A stretch of DNA of 64,000 nucleotides from Prevotella sp. (GTDB taxonomy: Bacteria; Bacteroidota; Bacteroidia; Bacteroidales; Bacteroidaceae). Shown here one piece after another: positions 24,417-32,954 of this stretch. The translations under genes and the position numbers were made by a program. Location: contig JAFTQG010000018.1 of assembly GCA_017462915.1 (NCBI GenBank), positions 31,338-95,337 on the forward strand, written 5' to 3'. Below the pieces are notes generated by a model. It was given only the letters and a program-made list of their open reading frames with translations. It did not search any database and had not been told where the DNA came from. Position 1 is the stretch's first letter; each line of letters opens with the position of its first letter.

Positions 24417-25454
24417 CTATCTCTTGCGCACCATAATCATTATCGTGGAGAGCGCGAACTGGCGCTCGGAGATATAGACATATCCGCCGTGTCCGTTGTC
24501 CTTGCCCCACGAGTTCTTCATGATGAAATACCGCCGTCCTTTGTGGTCGTGGCCTGTACCGATGATTGCCATGCAGTGGTCGTCGGTGAGCCTGTGGCTC
24601 TCGAACAGCCGCTGGCGCTGGCGTTGCAAGGCAGCGGTAGCATTGGATTCAGGAAACTCTCCTGCCTCCTTTCCCTCACGGAGGAAAGCCATGGAGCCCT
24701 CCCACGCTACGGGATGCCCGTCGCGGAGGCTCTTGACGGTCATCGACAGCAGTTCGCCCAAAGGGATGTTCATAGCCTCGTGGCGCTGTCTGTTGTCGGG
24801 AATCTCTACGGCAAAAGGCTTACGGAAAGGATGGTGTGTGAAGGAAGTGTATGCCTTCCAGTCGCCCGGCAGGCAGAGGCTGTGGGCGAACTCCTGCGGA
24901 GTGTATTCCATGCCGAACATGAAGACGTTGCGCGGAGCCGGCCCGAGGGTGCTGTCGAGGGCGTCGTCCATGGCGCGGCGGAGCTGTTCCAGTCCTTTGC
25001 GGTGTCGGGAGAAGGTGTAAGACAGTGCCTCAGCCCTTCTCGCTGCGGAGCGCGACGGCGATGGTTCTGCAGGGCGGTAGGCGTCCCACGCCACTATGCC
25101 GTATCGCTCGAGGAGGCGCATGGCCTCGGGCAGTGTGCCGCGGAGCGACACTCTCCGTCCCGAGAGGTATCTGTCTGTGGCCTGTTCCTCGAGGGAGCGG
25201 CGTGCCAGCCACAGCGGCGAGAGCGTCACGGAGTCGCCCTCGGCGAGGCGGTCGGTCTCTATCGTGGCGAGCATGGCGTATATCCAGCACAGTTCGCTGT
25301 CCCCCTGATTGCGTACTGGTGTCGTGGGCAGGAGGATGTCTGCGGTGACGGTGAGGGAGTCCCTGCTGTCACCGTTGCCGGAAAACGGACACTCGCGCCT
25401 GCCGCAGGCGGCAAGCACGAGTGTAGCCAGTATGTAGAGGGTGATGGGTTTCAT
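24417..25454 (-). CDS. Lipoprotein cysteine peptidase, C1 (papain/bleomycin hydrolase-like)
   Basis: A 345-aa lipoprotein peptidase anchored by C17 in LVLAAC. The papain-fold triad is intact: VRNQGDSELCWIYAM with C56 and its oxyanion glutamine Q50, H293 in DDHCMAIIG, and N314 in KNSWG. The spacing fits C1B peptidases (bleomycin hydrolase/PepC), but those are cytosolic, whereas this one is exported. It may degrade peptides at the cell surface or periplasm. It is transcribed separately from the DUF3108 gene, with a repeat element between them. Confidence 0.88.
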   Translation of the reverse strand: MKPITLYILATLVLAACGRRECPFSGNGDSRDSLTVTADILLPTTPVRNQGDSELCWIYAMLATIETDRLAEGDSVTLSPLWLARRSLEEQATDRYLSGRRVSLRGTLPEAMRLLERYGIVAWDAYRPAEPSPSRSAARRAEALSYTFSRHRKGLEQLRRAMDDALDSTLGPAPRNVFMFGMEYTPQEFAHSLCLPGDWKAYTSFTHHPFRKPFAVEIPDNRQRHEAMNIPLGELLSMTVKSLRDGHPVAWEGSMAFLREGKEAGEFPESNATAALQRQRQRLFESHRLTDDHCMAIIGTGHDHKGRRYFIMKNSWGKDNGHGGYVYISERQFALSTIMIMVRKR

Positions 25455-25566
25455 TGTTGTTTAGTGGTTTGGTCGTTTAGTGGTTTGGTTATGTGTTTTT
25501 GTGGTTTTGCCGCGCTGCATATAGCCAAACGACCAAACCACTAAACGACCAAACCACCAACCTCCT
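25455..25566. repeat. 8-mer repeat without 9-mer core
   Basis: G/T 8-mers (25455-25500) and A/C 8-mers (25528-25563) flank an unrelated 27-bp centre, where other copies carry ATAGCC units. Confidence 0.7.
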
Positions 25567-27070
25567 ACTTCACATACTCCGAGAAGTCCGTGAGATGCAT
25601 GTCGCCCTTGCGCTGGAGCGTGTCGTGCATGGCGAAAGCCGCCGGCAGGCAGTGGTGTGTCTGTCCGCCCTGAGCTATCTTGAGATACTCGCGGAGCAGC
25701 GGACGGTAGTCAGGATGCGCACAGTTCTCGATTATCTCGTGTGCACGCTGCATTGGCGACTTTCCGCGGAGATCTGCCACGCCCTGCTCGGTGACGATGA
25801 CATTGACGTCATGTTCCGTATGGTCGAGGTGAGAGCAGAACGGCACGATGGCAGAAATCACGCCGCCTTTCGCCGTCGAGGCGCAGGTGAAGATGGAGAT
25901 GTAGGCGTTGCGCTCGAAATCGCCCGAGCCGCCTATGCCGTTCATCATCCTTGTGCCGGATATGTGTGTGGAGTTGGCGTTGCCGAAGATGTCCACCTCT
26001 ATGGCGGTGTTTATGGCGATCACTCCCAAGCGGCGGATGACCTCTGGCGAGTTGCTTATCTCTGAAGGGCGTAGCACGAGATGCTGCTTGAAGAAGTCAA
26101 GGTTGTCGTACACCTGCTTCAGACAGTCGTTGGTGACAGTCAGCGAGCATGTGGAGGCGTCCTTCACGCGACCTTCGAGGAGCATAGGGACGATGGCGTC
26201 CTGCAACACCTCGGTGTAGATGTTGAAGTCCGGGACGTTAGGGTCCTGTCCGAGAGCGGCGAGTATGGCGTTTGCCGTTGTGCCCACGCCCGACTGCAGC
26301 GGGAGAAACTCCGGCGGGATGATGCCGCGCTTCATGTCCTTCACGAGGAATTCCGCCACGTTGTGGCCTATCTGTGTCGTCACAGGGTCCTCGCCCTTGA
26401 AGCCGCGCGCCTCGTCAGGGATATTGCACTCCACCACGCCGACAATCTTCTTGGCGTCGATCTCTATGTAAGTCTTGCCTATGCGGTCCTTGACGGACGC
26501 TATCATGATAGGCTTGCGGTAAGGCGGGTCGAGAGGTTCGTAGACATCGTGGAGGAGTCCTGCCTCAGGATGGTGGAAGCTGTTGAGCTCCAGGATGACC
26601 TTGTCGGCGAGGCGTGCCACGGTAGGCGCGATGCCTCCTGCCGATGTGAGATAGGCCTTGCATGTGGTCTCGCCCTCCTCGATGGCGCTGACCTCGAGTA
26701 TCGCCACATCGACATTGCCCATGAATCCGTATCTCACCTCCTGAGCCATGTGGCTGAGGTGCAGGTCGTTGTAGCGTATCTCGCCGCAGTTGACACACTT
26801 GCGGAAGTCGCTGTTCGTGGTATACGGCGCACGGTAGCCGATAGCCTTGGCGAGAGAGAGGACACCGTCGGTGCTCTGTCCTGTCGATGCGCCGGTGAAG
26901 AGGTTCACCTTGAACTCGCGCCCTGCGGCATGTTCAGCCTCGGCAATGGCGGCAAGCTCCTTGGTGACAGCCTTCGGAGCCCCTGCCGGAGTGAAGCCGG
27001 AGAGCCCCAGTGTGTCACCGTTCTTGATAATCTGCGCTGCCTCTGCGGCAGTCAATCTTGTATAAGCCAT
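25565..27070 (-). CDS. Acetyl-CoA hydrolase / acetate:succinyl-CoA transferase
   Basis: A 501-aa cytosolic family I CoA-transferase. In anaerobic Bacteroidetes this type swaps CoA between succinyl-CoA or propionyl-CoA and acetate during succinate/propionate fermentation. The start at ATG 27070 (MAYTRLTAAEAAQII) follows a perfect promoter; a longer open frame to 27805 is an artefact. GNVDVAILEVSAIEEG, LQSGVGTTANAIL and VTEQGVADLRGKSP (glutamate loop) are family motifs. NSTHISGTRMMNGIGGSGDF forms the CoA site. It could hydrolyse acetyl-CoA, but the transferase role is more usual for this group. Confidence 0.93.
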   Translation of the reverse strand: MAYTRLTAAEAAQIIKNGDTLGLSGFTPAGAPKAVTKELAAIAEAEHAAGREFKVNLFTGASTGQSTDGVLSLAKAIGYRAPYTTNSDFRKCVNCGEIRYNDLHLSHMAQEVRYGFMGNVDVAILEVSAIEEGETTCKAYLTSAGGIAPTVARLADKVILELNSFHHPEAGLLHDVYEPLDPPYRKPIMIASVKDRIGKTYIEIDAKKIVGVVECNIPDEARGFKGEDPVTTQIGHNVAEFLVKDMKRGIIPPEFLPLQSGVGTTANAILAALGQDPNVPDFNIYTEVLQDAIVPMLLEGRVKDASTCSLTVTNDCLKQVYDNLDFFKQHLVLRPSEISNSPEVIRRLGVIAINTAIEVDIFGNANSTHISGTRMMNGIGGSGDFERNAYISIFTCASTAKGGVISAIVPFCSHLDHTEHDVNVIVTEQGVADLRGKSPMQRAHEIIENCAHPDYRPLLREYLKIAQGGQTHHCLPAAFAMHDTLQRKGDMHLTDFSEYVK

Positions 27071-27100
27071 GTCTTTATATGATGCGTTTTGTTTGAATTT

Positions 27101-27176
27101 TTGTGCAAAGTTACACAATTTTTTCCCAAACAATGAAATTTTCATATAGAAAATGTGTAACTTTGCACATAATAGA
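27101..27176. promoter_or_regulatory. Symmetrical divergent promoter
   Basis: TGTGCAAAGTTACACA at 27102-27117 and its exact complement TGTGTAACTTTGCACA at 27162-27177 are 44 bp apart. Each contains an outward-facing TAACTTTG box, for the CoA-transferase (minus) and the TPR gene (plus). Confidence 0.8.
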
Positions 27177-27193
27177 ATATAAAACATCTGTTT

Positions 27194-28018
27194 ATGAAAC
27201 GTATCTACACACTCTTGCTGTCGCTCCTCGCCCTCTGTGCAGTGTATGCCCAGACCGACGGGGAGGAGGGCAGGAAAGGTGAGGTGAAGGGTACGCCTTT
27301 CATGGGACTGATAAAGGATGAGGCGGCGTATCTCGGTGTGCACGTGAGAGTTATGAACCGCATTGGTGCCCTTATGAGCAGCCGCATGTATGCGCAGGCA
27401 GTGGAGGCGATAGACTCTTTCCGCAAGGAGTCGAGGGATGTCTGGGGAAGAGAGATGCCGGAGTATATGCTTATCTGCAGGGGAGACGCCCTGGCGCATA
27501 TGGACAGGTGGGCCGAGACGGTAGAGACCTTGGACGAATGCCTGCGCCTCGGCAATCCGAAGAGCGACGCCGACCTGTTCTTCATCTATGACCTGAAAGG
27601 CTTTGCGCAGGTGGAGATGAAAGAGTACCGGCAGGCGGCGAAGTCGTACAAGAGTGCCATGACGCATTCCATGAAGATGGACGTCATGGGAGACGTGGCG
27701 GATGCCTGCTGCAACATGGCCTATTGCTACATGCTTATGGACAGGACGTTGATGGCGCAGACCTTCTACGAGCGAGGGCTGGACACGTTCATGGACTATT
27801 TCCATACATCATACGCCTATCTGCTGAAGCATGAGCTGCAAGTGTCCGACAGATACAGGCGACGGCATAAGTCCAAATTCGCCGACCATCTTTACGGAAT
27901 GGCTTTGCTTGAAGAGAAAAACGGGAACAGGAAAGCTATGAGGAAATATCTCAGGATGTCCGCAAACTGCGGAAGCGAGCTGGCGCAGAGAGAATACAGA
28001 CGACTGTACGGAGACTGA
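27194..28018 (+). CDS. Exported TPR-repeat protein
   Basis: A 274-aa periplasmic protein with a signal peptide (MKRIYTLLLSLLALCAVYAQ). Helical TPR-type repeats occupy about 55-230: YAQAVEAIDSFRKE, WAETVETLDECLRLG, EYRQAAKSYKSAM, and MLMDRTLMAQTFYERGL. The C-terminus (GMALLEEKNGNRKAMRKYLRMS, about 237-258) is another helical pair that resembles Sel1-like ends. It likely serves as a scaffold; no catalytic motif is seen. It is divergent from the CoA-transferase with a shared symmetrical promoter. Confidence 0.8.
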   Translation: MKRIYTLLLSLLALCAVYAQTDGEEGRKGEVKGTPFMGLIKDEAAYLGVHVRVMNRIGALMSSRMYAQAVEAIDSFRKESRDVWGREMPEYMLICRGDALAHMDRWAETVETLDECLRLGNPKSDADLFFIYDLKGFAQVEMKEYRQAAKSYKSAMTHSMKMDVMGDVADACCNMAYCYMLMDRTLMAQTFYERGLDTFMDYFHTSYAYLLKHELQVSDRYRRRHKSKFADHLYGMALLEEKNGNRKAMRKYLRMSANCGSELAQREYRRLYGD

Positions 28019-28059
28019 GACCCGGTGTCTTCCCGCAATGTTTTTTTGCGTGAGGCGAC

Positions 28060-28118
28060 ACATTTTTTCCCGAACAATGAGCTTTTTACAGAGAAATTAT
28101 GTAACTTTGCACTTAATA
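28060..28118 (+). promoter_or_regulatory. Orphan copy of the divergent promoter region
   Basis: This stretch repeats much of 27116-27176, including TTTTTTCCC, ACAATGA and TGTAACTTTGCAC (at about 28097-28109). The minus-strand box has decayed (GAGGCGAC in place of AAAGTTAC). The plus box would transcribe toward cysS, 280 bp away. Confidence 0.55.
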
Positions 28119-28172
28119 TATAATGTAGGCATCCGTCTGCACAGGCTGTGCCGCATGACGCCTGCCGTCCCG

Positions 28173-28256
28173 ACCGTGACCCTTCACCCGGCAGACCGTC
28201 ACCCTTTACCATCTGAAAGGTGACCCTCCGCCACATGAAAGGTGACCCTCCGCGAG
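28173..28256. repeat. 22-bp GGTGACC repeat, four units
   Basis: Cores at 28177, 28199, 28221 and 28243, exactly 22 bp apart. The third and fourth units are almost identical (GAAAGGTGACCCTCCGC). It lies in the 28019-28395 gap between the orphan promoter and the composite repeat. Confidence 0.85.
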
Positions 28257-28280
28257 GAGACGGAAAGCCCCTTGCGGTCT

Positions 28281-28395
28281 CAGTCTATATAGTCATAATA
28301 GCCGTTATAGCCGGAATAGAAGCTATAGAGGCTATATCGGCTATTCCGGCTATCAACTCTAAACCACCAAACCACTAAACCACCAAACAACCACC
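28281..28395. repeat. Composite intergenic repeat before cysS
   Basis: 9-mers ATAGTCATA, ATAGCCGTT, ATAGCCGGA, ATAGAAGCT, ATAGAGGCT, ATATCGGCT, ATTCCGGCT (28290-28352) form a palindrome. A/C 8-mers (28359-28393) then lead directly into the cysS start. Confidence 0.85.
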
Positions 28396-29883
28396 ATGAC
28401 CCAGACACTTCTCATCTACAATACCCTCCACAGACAGAAGGAACGTTTCGAACCGCTCCACGCCCCTAACGTGGGCATGTATGTCTGCGGACCGACAGTC
28501 TACGGCGACGCACATCTCGGACATGCGCGCCCGGCGATCACGTTCGACATCCTCTTCCGCTATCTCCGCCACCTCGGCTACAAGGTGCGCTATGTCCGCA
28601 ACATCACCGATGTCGGACACCTCGAGCACGATGCCGACGAGGGCGAGGACAAGATAGCCAAGAAGGCACGGTTGGAACAGCTCGAGCCGATGGAGATAGC
28701 ACAGTATTACACACGCCGGTTCAACGCGGCGATGGAGAAGCTCAATGTCCTGCCGCCGTCGATAGAGCCGCACGCCACAGGACACATCATAGAGCAGCAG
28801 CAACTCGTGCAGCAGATTCTCGACAACGGATACGCATACGTCAGCAACGGTTCCGTATACTTCGACATAGAGCGTTACAACAACGACTTCAAGTACGGCA
28901 TACTCTCGGGACGCTCGCTCGAGAACGTCAAGGACGCCAGCCGCGACACCCTCGCCGGCGTGGGAGAGAAGAAAAACCAGGCAGACTTCGCCCTTTGGAA
29001 AAAGGCTCAGCCCGAACACATCATGCGCTGGCCGTCGCCATGGTCCGACGGCTTCCCCGGCTGGCACTGCGAGTGCACCGCCATGGGCAGGAAATACCTC
29101 GGCGACGAGTTTGACATCCACGGCGGAGGCATGGACCTCGTCTTCCCTCACCACGAATGTGAGATAGCACAGGCACAGGCTTCCATGGGACACCCTGCCG
29201 TGAAATACTGGATGCACAACAACATGATAACCATCAACGGTAAGAAGATGGGCAAGTCGTACAACAATTTCATCACCCTCGACCAGTTCTTCAAGGGCGA
29301 CCACGAGCTCCTCACACAGCCTTTCGCACCGCTGACGATACGCTTCTTCATCCTCTCCGCACACTACCGCGGCACCGTCGACTTCTCCAACGACGCCCTC
29401 ATCGCGGCAGAGAAGGGACTGGAACGCCTGCAGACAGGCCTCAAAGACCTCATGCGCATACAACCGGCAAAGGGCTCGCAGCCTGAGATACAGCAGTTTG
29501 TGGAGAGCCTCCCGCAGAAGCTCTATGACGCAATGAACGACGACCTCCAGACTCCGGAGATCATAGCGATGCTCTTCGAGGCATGCCGACAGGTGAATAT
29601 CCTCGTCGACCGCAAGGCGAAGATTTCCGCCGCCGACCTCCAGAAACTCTCAGAGACCATGCACCTGTGGATGGAGGACATCCTCGGACTGAAGCCTGCC
29701 GAGGGCAGCGCCGACCCTGCAAAGGAGAAGGCCTTCGGAAAGGCCGTGGACATGGTGCTCGAGATGCGCGCCAAGGCCAAGGCAGAGAAAGACTGGGCGA
29801 CATCCGACCGCCTGCGCGACGAGCTCCAGGAAGCCGGCTTCGTCATCAAGGACACTGCCGACGGCGCAGTATGGTCGATCTGA
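28396..29883 (+). CDS. cysS: Cysteinyl-tRNA synthetase
   Basis: A 495-aa class I aminoacyl-tRNA synthetase that charges tRNA-Cys in the cytosol. C31 in [13 protein letters not shown] begins the zinc site and includes the HIGH-like motif HLGH (40-43). WHCECTAM and PHHECEIAQ supply further zinc ligands (C225, H252, E254). KMGKS (284-288) replaces the usual KMSKS but stays within family variation. The anticodon-binding helical domain is C-terminal (about 350-490). Length is normal. A/C 8-mers precede the start without a Shine-Dalgarno sequence. Confidence 0.97.
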   Translation: MTQTLLIYNTLHRQKERFEPLHAPNVGMYVCGPTVYGDAHLGHARPAITFDILFRYLRHLGYKVRYVRNITDVGHLEHDADEGEDKIAKKARLEQLEPMEIAQYYTRRFNAAMEKLNVLPPSIEPHATGHIIEQQQLVQQILDNGYAYVSNGSVYFDIERYNNDFKYGILSGRSLENVKDASRDTLAGVGEKKNQADFALWKKAQPEHIMRWPSPWSDGFPGWHCECTAMGRKYLGDEFDIHGGGMDLVFPHHECEIAQAQASMGHPAVKYWMHNNMITINGKKMGKSYNNFITLDQFFKGDHELLTQPFAPLTIRFFILSAHYRGTVDFSNDALIAAEKGLERLQTGLKDLMRIQPAKGSQPEIQQFVESLPQKLYDAMNDDLQTPEIIAMLFEACRQVNILVDRKAKISAADLQKLSETMHLWMEDILGLKPAEGSADPAKEKAFGKAVDMVLEMRAKAKAEKDWATSDRLRDELQEAGFVIKDTADGAVWSI

Positions 29884-29885
29884 TA

Positions 29886-30069
29886 AGGCAGAAACGGTAG
29901 CCGTAATAGCCATTATAGTCTTGATAATCTCTATAGTCTTGATAATATCTATAGTCTTTATAGCCTCTATAATTCCTATAGTTTCTATTCCGGCTATATC
30001 GGCTATTCCGGCTATCTCCATAAAACCCCACAACCCACAACCTACAACCCAAAACCCAAAAACCACCAA
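29886..30069. repeat. Long 9-mer repeat tract before the SDR gene
   Basis: About 13 consecutive 9-mers drift from ATAGCCGTA through ATAGTCTTG and ATATCTATA types to ATTCCGGCT (29898-30015), followed by ACAACCC/AAAACCC units (30025-30066). It is the longest uninterrupted 9-mer array in the window. Confidence 0.8.
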
Positions 30070-30882
30070 ATGGCTAACCTATTCAACATCAAGGACTACG
30101 TCGTAGTCATCACCGGCGGCACAGGCATCCTCGGCCGCTGCATCGCAAAGTATCTGGCACTCGAAGGTGCCAAAGTAATCATCGGCGGACGCAAGGCCGA
30201 CGTCGGCGCGGAGATTGTCTCCGACATACAGGCAGCAGGAGGCGTCTGCGAATTTGTCAAGATGGACGTCATGAGCGAAGAAACCATGCAGGCCGCCTGC
30301 GACTATATCGTGGAGAAATACGGCAAGGTAGACACGCTCCTCAACGCCGCCGGAGGCAATATGGCAGGTGCCGTGGTAGGCCCTGACCAGACCTTCTTCG
30401 ACCTCCAGCCCGACCAGTTCCAGGCAGTGCTCAACCTCAACCTCACCGGCACCGTGATACCTACACGCATATTCCTCAAGCCGATGGTGGCACAGGGCAA
30501 GGGAAGCATCATCAACTTCTCCTCGATGTCCGCCTTCCGCCCTCTCACACGCGTCTGCGGATACTCCGCGGCAAAGAGCGGCATCAACAGCTTCACAGCC
30601 TGGCTGGCACAGGAGGCGGCACGCAAGTTCGGCGAAGGCATCCGCGTCAACGCCATAGCACCGGGATTTTTCCTCACGGAGCAGAACCGCTCTCTCCTCA
30701 CCAACCCTGACGGCTCATACACACAGCGCGGCAGTGACGTCATCCGACAGACACCGTTCTCACGCATGGGAGAGCCTGAAGAGCTCTGCGGCACGATACA
30801 CTATCTGATGTCCGACGCCGCAAAGTTCGTCACCGGCACCGTCGCCGTAGTAGACGGAGGATTCAATGTAACGGCAATGTAA
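30070..30882 (+). CDS. SDR oxidoreductase, probable D-mannonate (fructuronate) reductase
   Basis: A 270-aa short-chain dehydrogenase. The Rossmann site is TGGTGIL (15-21), the catalytic serines are S151/S152, and Y165 and K169 lie in YSAAK. NAAGGNMAG (about 92-100) replaces the usual NNAG. In Bacteroidetes an SDR of this kind sits next to mannonate dehydratase and interconverts D-fructuronate and D-mannonate, taking the place of classical UxuB. uxuA follows about 260 bp downstream, after a long repeat array, supporting that role. The cofactor cannot be fixed from sequence alone. Confidence 0.88.
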   Translation: MANLFNIKDYVVVITGGTGILGRCIAKYLALEGAKVIIGGRKADVGAEIVSDIQAAGGVCEFVKMDVMSEETMQAACDYIVEKYGKVDTLLNAAGGNMAGAVVGPDQTFFDLQPDQFQAVLNLNLTGTVIPTRIFLKPMVAQGKGSIINFSSMSAFRPLTRVCGYSAAKSGINSFTAWLAQEAARKFGEGIRVNAIAPGFFLTEQNRSLLTNPDGSYTQRGSDVIRQTPFSRMGEPEELCGTIHYLMSDAAKFVTGTVAVVDGGFNVTAM

Positions 30883-30886
30883 ATGA

Positions 30887-31143
30887 TTGGTGGTTTGGTG
30901 GTTTAGTTATTAGTCTATTCTGGCTATATCGGCTATTCCGGCTATCCTCTCAAATAACCAAATAACCAAATAACCAAACCACCAAATAACCAAACCACCA
31001 AATAACCAAACCACCAAATAACCAAACCACCAAATAACCAAACCACCAAATAACCAAACCACTAAACCACCAAACCACCAAACCACCAAACCACCAAACC
31101 ACCAAACCACCAAACCACCAAACCACTAAACAACTAAACCACT
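30887..31143. repeat. Composite intergenic repeat with a long A/C array
   Basis: A short G/T arm (30887-30908) and a 9-mer core (30913-30946) are followed by about 24 consecutive A/C 8-mers (30951-31143), alternating AAATAACC and AAACCACC before AAACCACT. It ends exactly at the uxuA start codon. It is the largest 8-mer array here, over 190 bp. Confidence 0.9.
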
Positions 31144-32424
31144 ATGGAAAGAACATGGCGTTGGTTTGGCAAGAACGACAAGATCACTCTTGCCATGCTG
31201 AAACAAATAGGCGTGGAAGGCATAGTCACCGCACTCCACGATGTGCCGCTCGGCGAAGTATGGACACGCGAGAAGATACGCGACCTCAAGGAGTATATCG
31301 AAAGCTACGGCATGCGCTGGAGCGTAGTAGAGTCGCTCCCCGTGACAGAGACAATAAAATACGGCGGACCTGACCGCGACCAGCAGATAGAGGTCTACAA
31401 GGAGTCGCTCGCAAACCTCGGCAAGGAGGGCATACACTGCGTATGCTACAACTTCATGCCGGTGCTCGACTGGGCACGCACAGACCTCCTCCACGATAAC
31501 CCTAACGGTGCCTCAAATCTCTACTTCAACTGGGCAGAGTTCGCATACTTCGACATACATATCCTCAAGCGCGAAGGCGCAGAGGAGGAGTGGAAAGCTA
31601 TCGTCGAGGGCAACGGCTCCAATGCCTCCAAAGCCCTTCAGGGACGCGACCTCATGGCAGAGGTGGAGGCCATCCGCGCTAAGGCGGACGCGAAATACGA
31701 CCGCGACCTTGTGGAGAATATCGTCATAAAGACCCAGGGCTTCGTCTCCGGCAACTTCAAGGAGGGCGACGAGAAGCCTGTAGAGCTCTTCCGCGAACTC
31801 CTCGCGCTCTATGACGGCGTGACAAAGGACGACCTGCGCAACAACATGAAGACATGGCTCGAGGCCATCATGCCTATCTGCGACGAGTACGACATCGACA
31901 TGTGCGTGCATCCTGACGACCCGCCGTATCCTATCCTCGGACTTCCGCGCATCGTCAACTGCGAGGACGACATACAGTGGTTCCTCGATGCTGTCCCTAA
32001 CGAGCACAACGGCCTGACATTCTGCGCCGGTTCCCTCTCGGCAGGAGGACATAACGACCTCACGCCGCTGGCGGAGAAATTCCATGAGCGCACACATTTC
32101 GTGCACCTGCGCTCCTGCTATATCTTCCCTAATGGCGACTTCACGGAGGCAAGCCATCTCGGCGGACGCGCAAACCTCGTGGAACTGGCACGCATCTTCG
32201 AGAAGGAGGAGCAGCGCCGCATGGAGACACGCAAGCCGTCGACACAGAAGCTCCCTATGCGCGTAGACCACGGCATGACAATGCTCGGCGACGAGGACAA
32301 GGGCTACAACGCCGGATACTCGTTCCTCGGCCGCATGTTCGGTCTTGCACAGGTGCAGGGTATCATCGCTACCGTAGACGATGAGCTTGGCATAAAGTAC
32401 ACACAGCCGGGATTCTTCGGGTAA
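31144..32424 (+). CDS. uxuA: Mannonate dehydratase UxuA
   Basis: A 426-aa TIM-barrel enzyme that dehydrates D-mannonate to 2-keto-3-deoxygluconate, in the glucuronate branch of uronate breakdown. MERTWRWFGKNDKITL opens the family, and CYNFMPVLDWARTDL (about 100-114) is diagnostic. Metal-binding residues fall in MCVHPDDPP (H259 region), CAGSLSAGG and VHLRS. RVDHGMTMLGDE is near the C-terminus. It works with the upstream SDR gene. The leader is a run of A/C 8-mers that end at the ATG. A bidirectional terminator follows at 32577-32620. Confidence 0.95.
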   Translation: MERTWRWFGKNDKITLAMLKQIGVEGIVTALHDVPLGEVWTREKIRDLKEYIESYGMRWSVVESLPVTETIKYGGPDRDQQIEVYKESLANLGKEGIHCVCYNFMPVLDWARTDLLHDNPNGASNLYFNWAEFAYFDIHILKREGAEEEWKAIVEGNGSNASKALQGRDLMAEVEAIRAKADAKYDRDLVENIVIKTQGFVSGNFKEGDEKPVELFRELLALYDGVTKDDLRNNMKTWLEAIMPICDEYDIDMCVHPDDPPYPILGLPRIVNCEDDIQWFLDAVPNEHNGLTFCAGSLSAGGHNDLTPLAEKFHERTHFVHLRSCYIFPNGDFTEASHLGGRANLVELARIFEKEEQRRMETRKPSTQKLPMRVDHGMTMLGDEDKGYNAGYSFLGRMFGLAQVQGIIATVDDELGIKYTQPGFFG

Positions 32425-32575
32425 GGTGCGGTTTTACGGTTTTACGGTTAGGCGGTTGTGCGGTTTTACGGAAATCAGTCCTGCATATTCCGGCTATATC
32501 GGCTATTCCGGCTATAACCTACAACCTACAACCTACAACCTACAACCCCAAAACCTCAAAACCGTACACAACAAA
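32425..32575. repeat. Composite intergenic repeat with ACCTACA heptamers
   Basis: TACGGTT 8-mers (32428-32472), a 9-mer core (32487-32516), then four ACCTACA heptamers (32518-32546) instead of the usual CCAAACCA units. Confidence 0.8.
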
Positions 32576-32576
32576 C

Positions 32577-32620
32577 AGCGCAGCTCTGAGATATCATCGT
32601 CTCGAAGCTGCGCTTCTTCT
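32577..32620. terminator. Bidirectional terminator between uxuA and peptide gene 1
   Basis: AGCGCAGCTC pairs with GAAGCTGCGCT, with a T-rich tail on the plus strand. The minus-strand tail is GTTTGTTG, so it may also serve the convergent peptide cassette. Confidence 0.6.
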
Positions 32621-32712
32621 CTCTCTTGTCCACACACTTATTATTATGTCTTCCCTGGTAATCTGCTTTTCCTCAGCCGTTTGCAGGGCGTTGACAGTAT
32701 CCTTTCCCGATG

Positions 32713-32910
32713 TCACAGTTCCCATTCTCCCGAGAACGGGCTTGTCTCCTTTGCATCGTCAGGCATACCTTCTATTATGTCCCCTCGGTCGATTATATCT
32801 CCATTCCTGTCACGTATTATATATGAGCTTGGATGATCCATTATGTTCTCGCGCTCCATCTCCACCATTATGATGTCAGGAGCAATGTATGATGTCTTCT
32901 TCTTTTTCAT
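32713..32910 (-). CDS. Small acidic peptide, cassette 1 (paralogue of 37427-37642)
   Basis: A 65-aa protein starting MKKKKTSYIAPDIIMVEME and ending PFSGEWEL. It matches the 71-aa product of 37427-37642 at both ends, MKKKKxYxAPDIxxxExExExIMD and FSGxWEL (given here as patterns), while the middle differs. There is no signal peptide. The start lies 44 bp after the stop of the large secreted protein, and the gap is 40 bp in the other cassette, so the two genes are one unit. The length and conserved ends resemble a substrate or precursor peptide, but no function is known to me. Confidence 0.75.
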   Translation of the reverse strand: MKKKKTSYIAPDIIMVEMERENIMDHPSSYIIRDRNGDIIDRGDIIEGMPDDAKETSPFSGEWEL

Positions 32911-32954
32911 GACGTTGTTCCTTTCTTTGTTCTCTGTTATCCTTATCCGTTTGC

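Noticed and set aside
25565-27805. A 746-aa version of the CoA-transferase
   Set aside because: The extra 245 residues run antisense through the TPR gene and across the divergent promoter; ATG 27070 gives the normal family start.
30951-31143. CRISPR array suggested by regularly spaced repeats
   Set aside because: Units are 8 bp and contiguous, with no unique spacers, and no cas genes are in the window.
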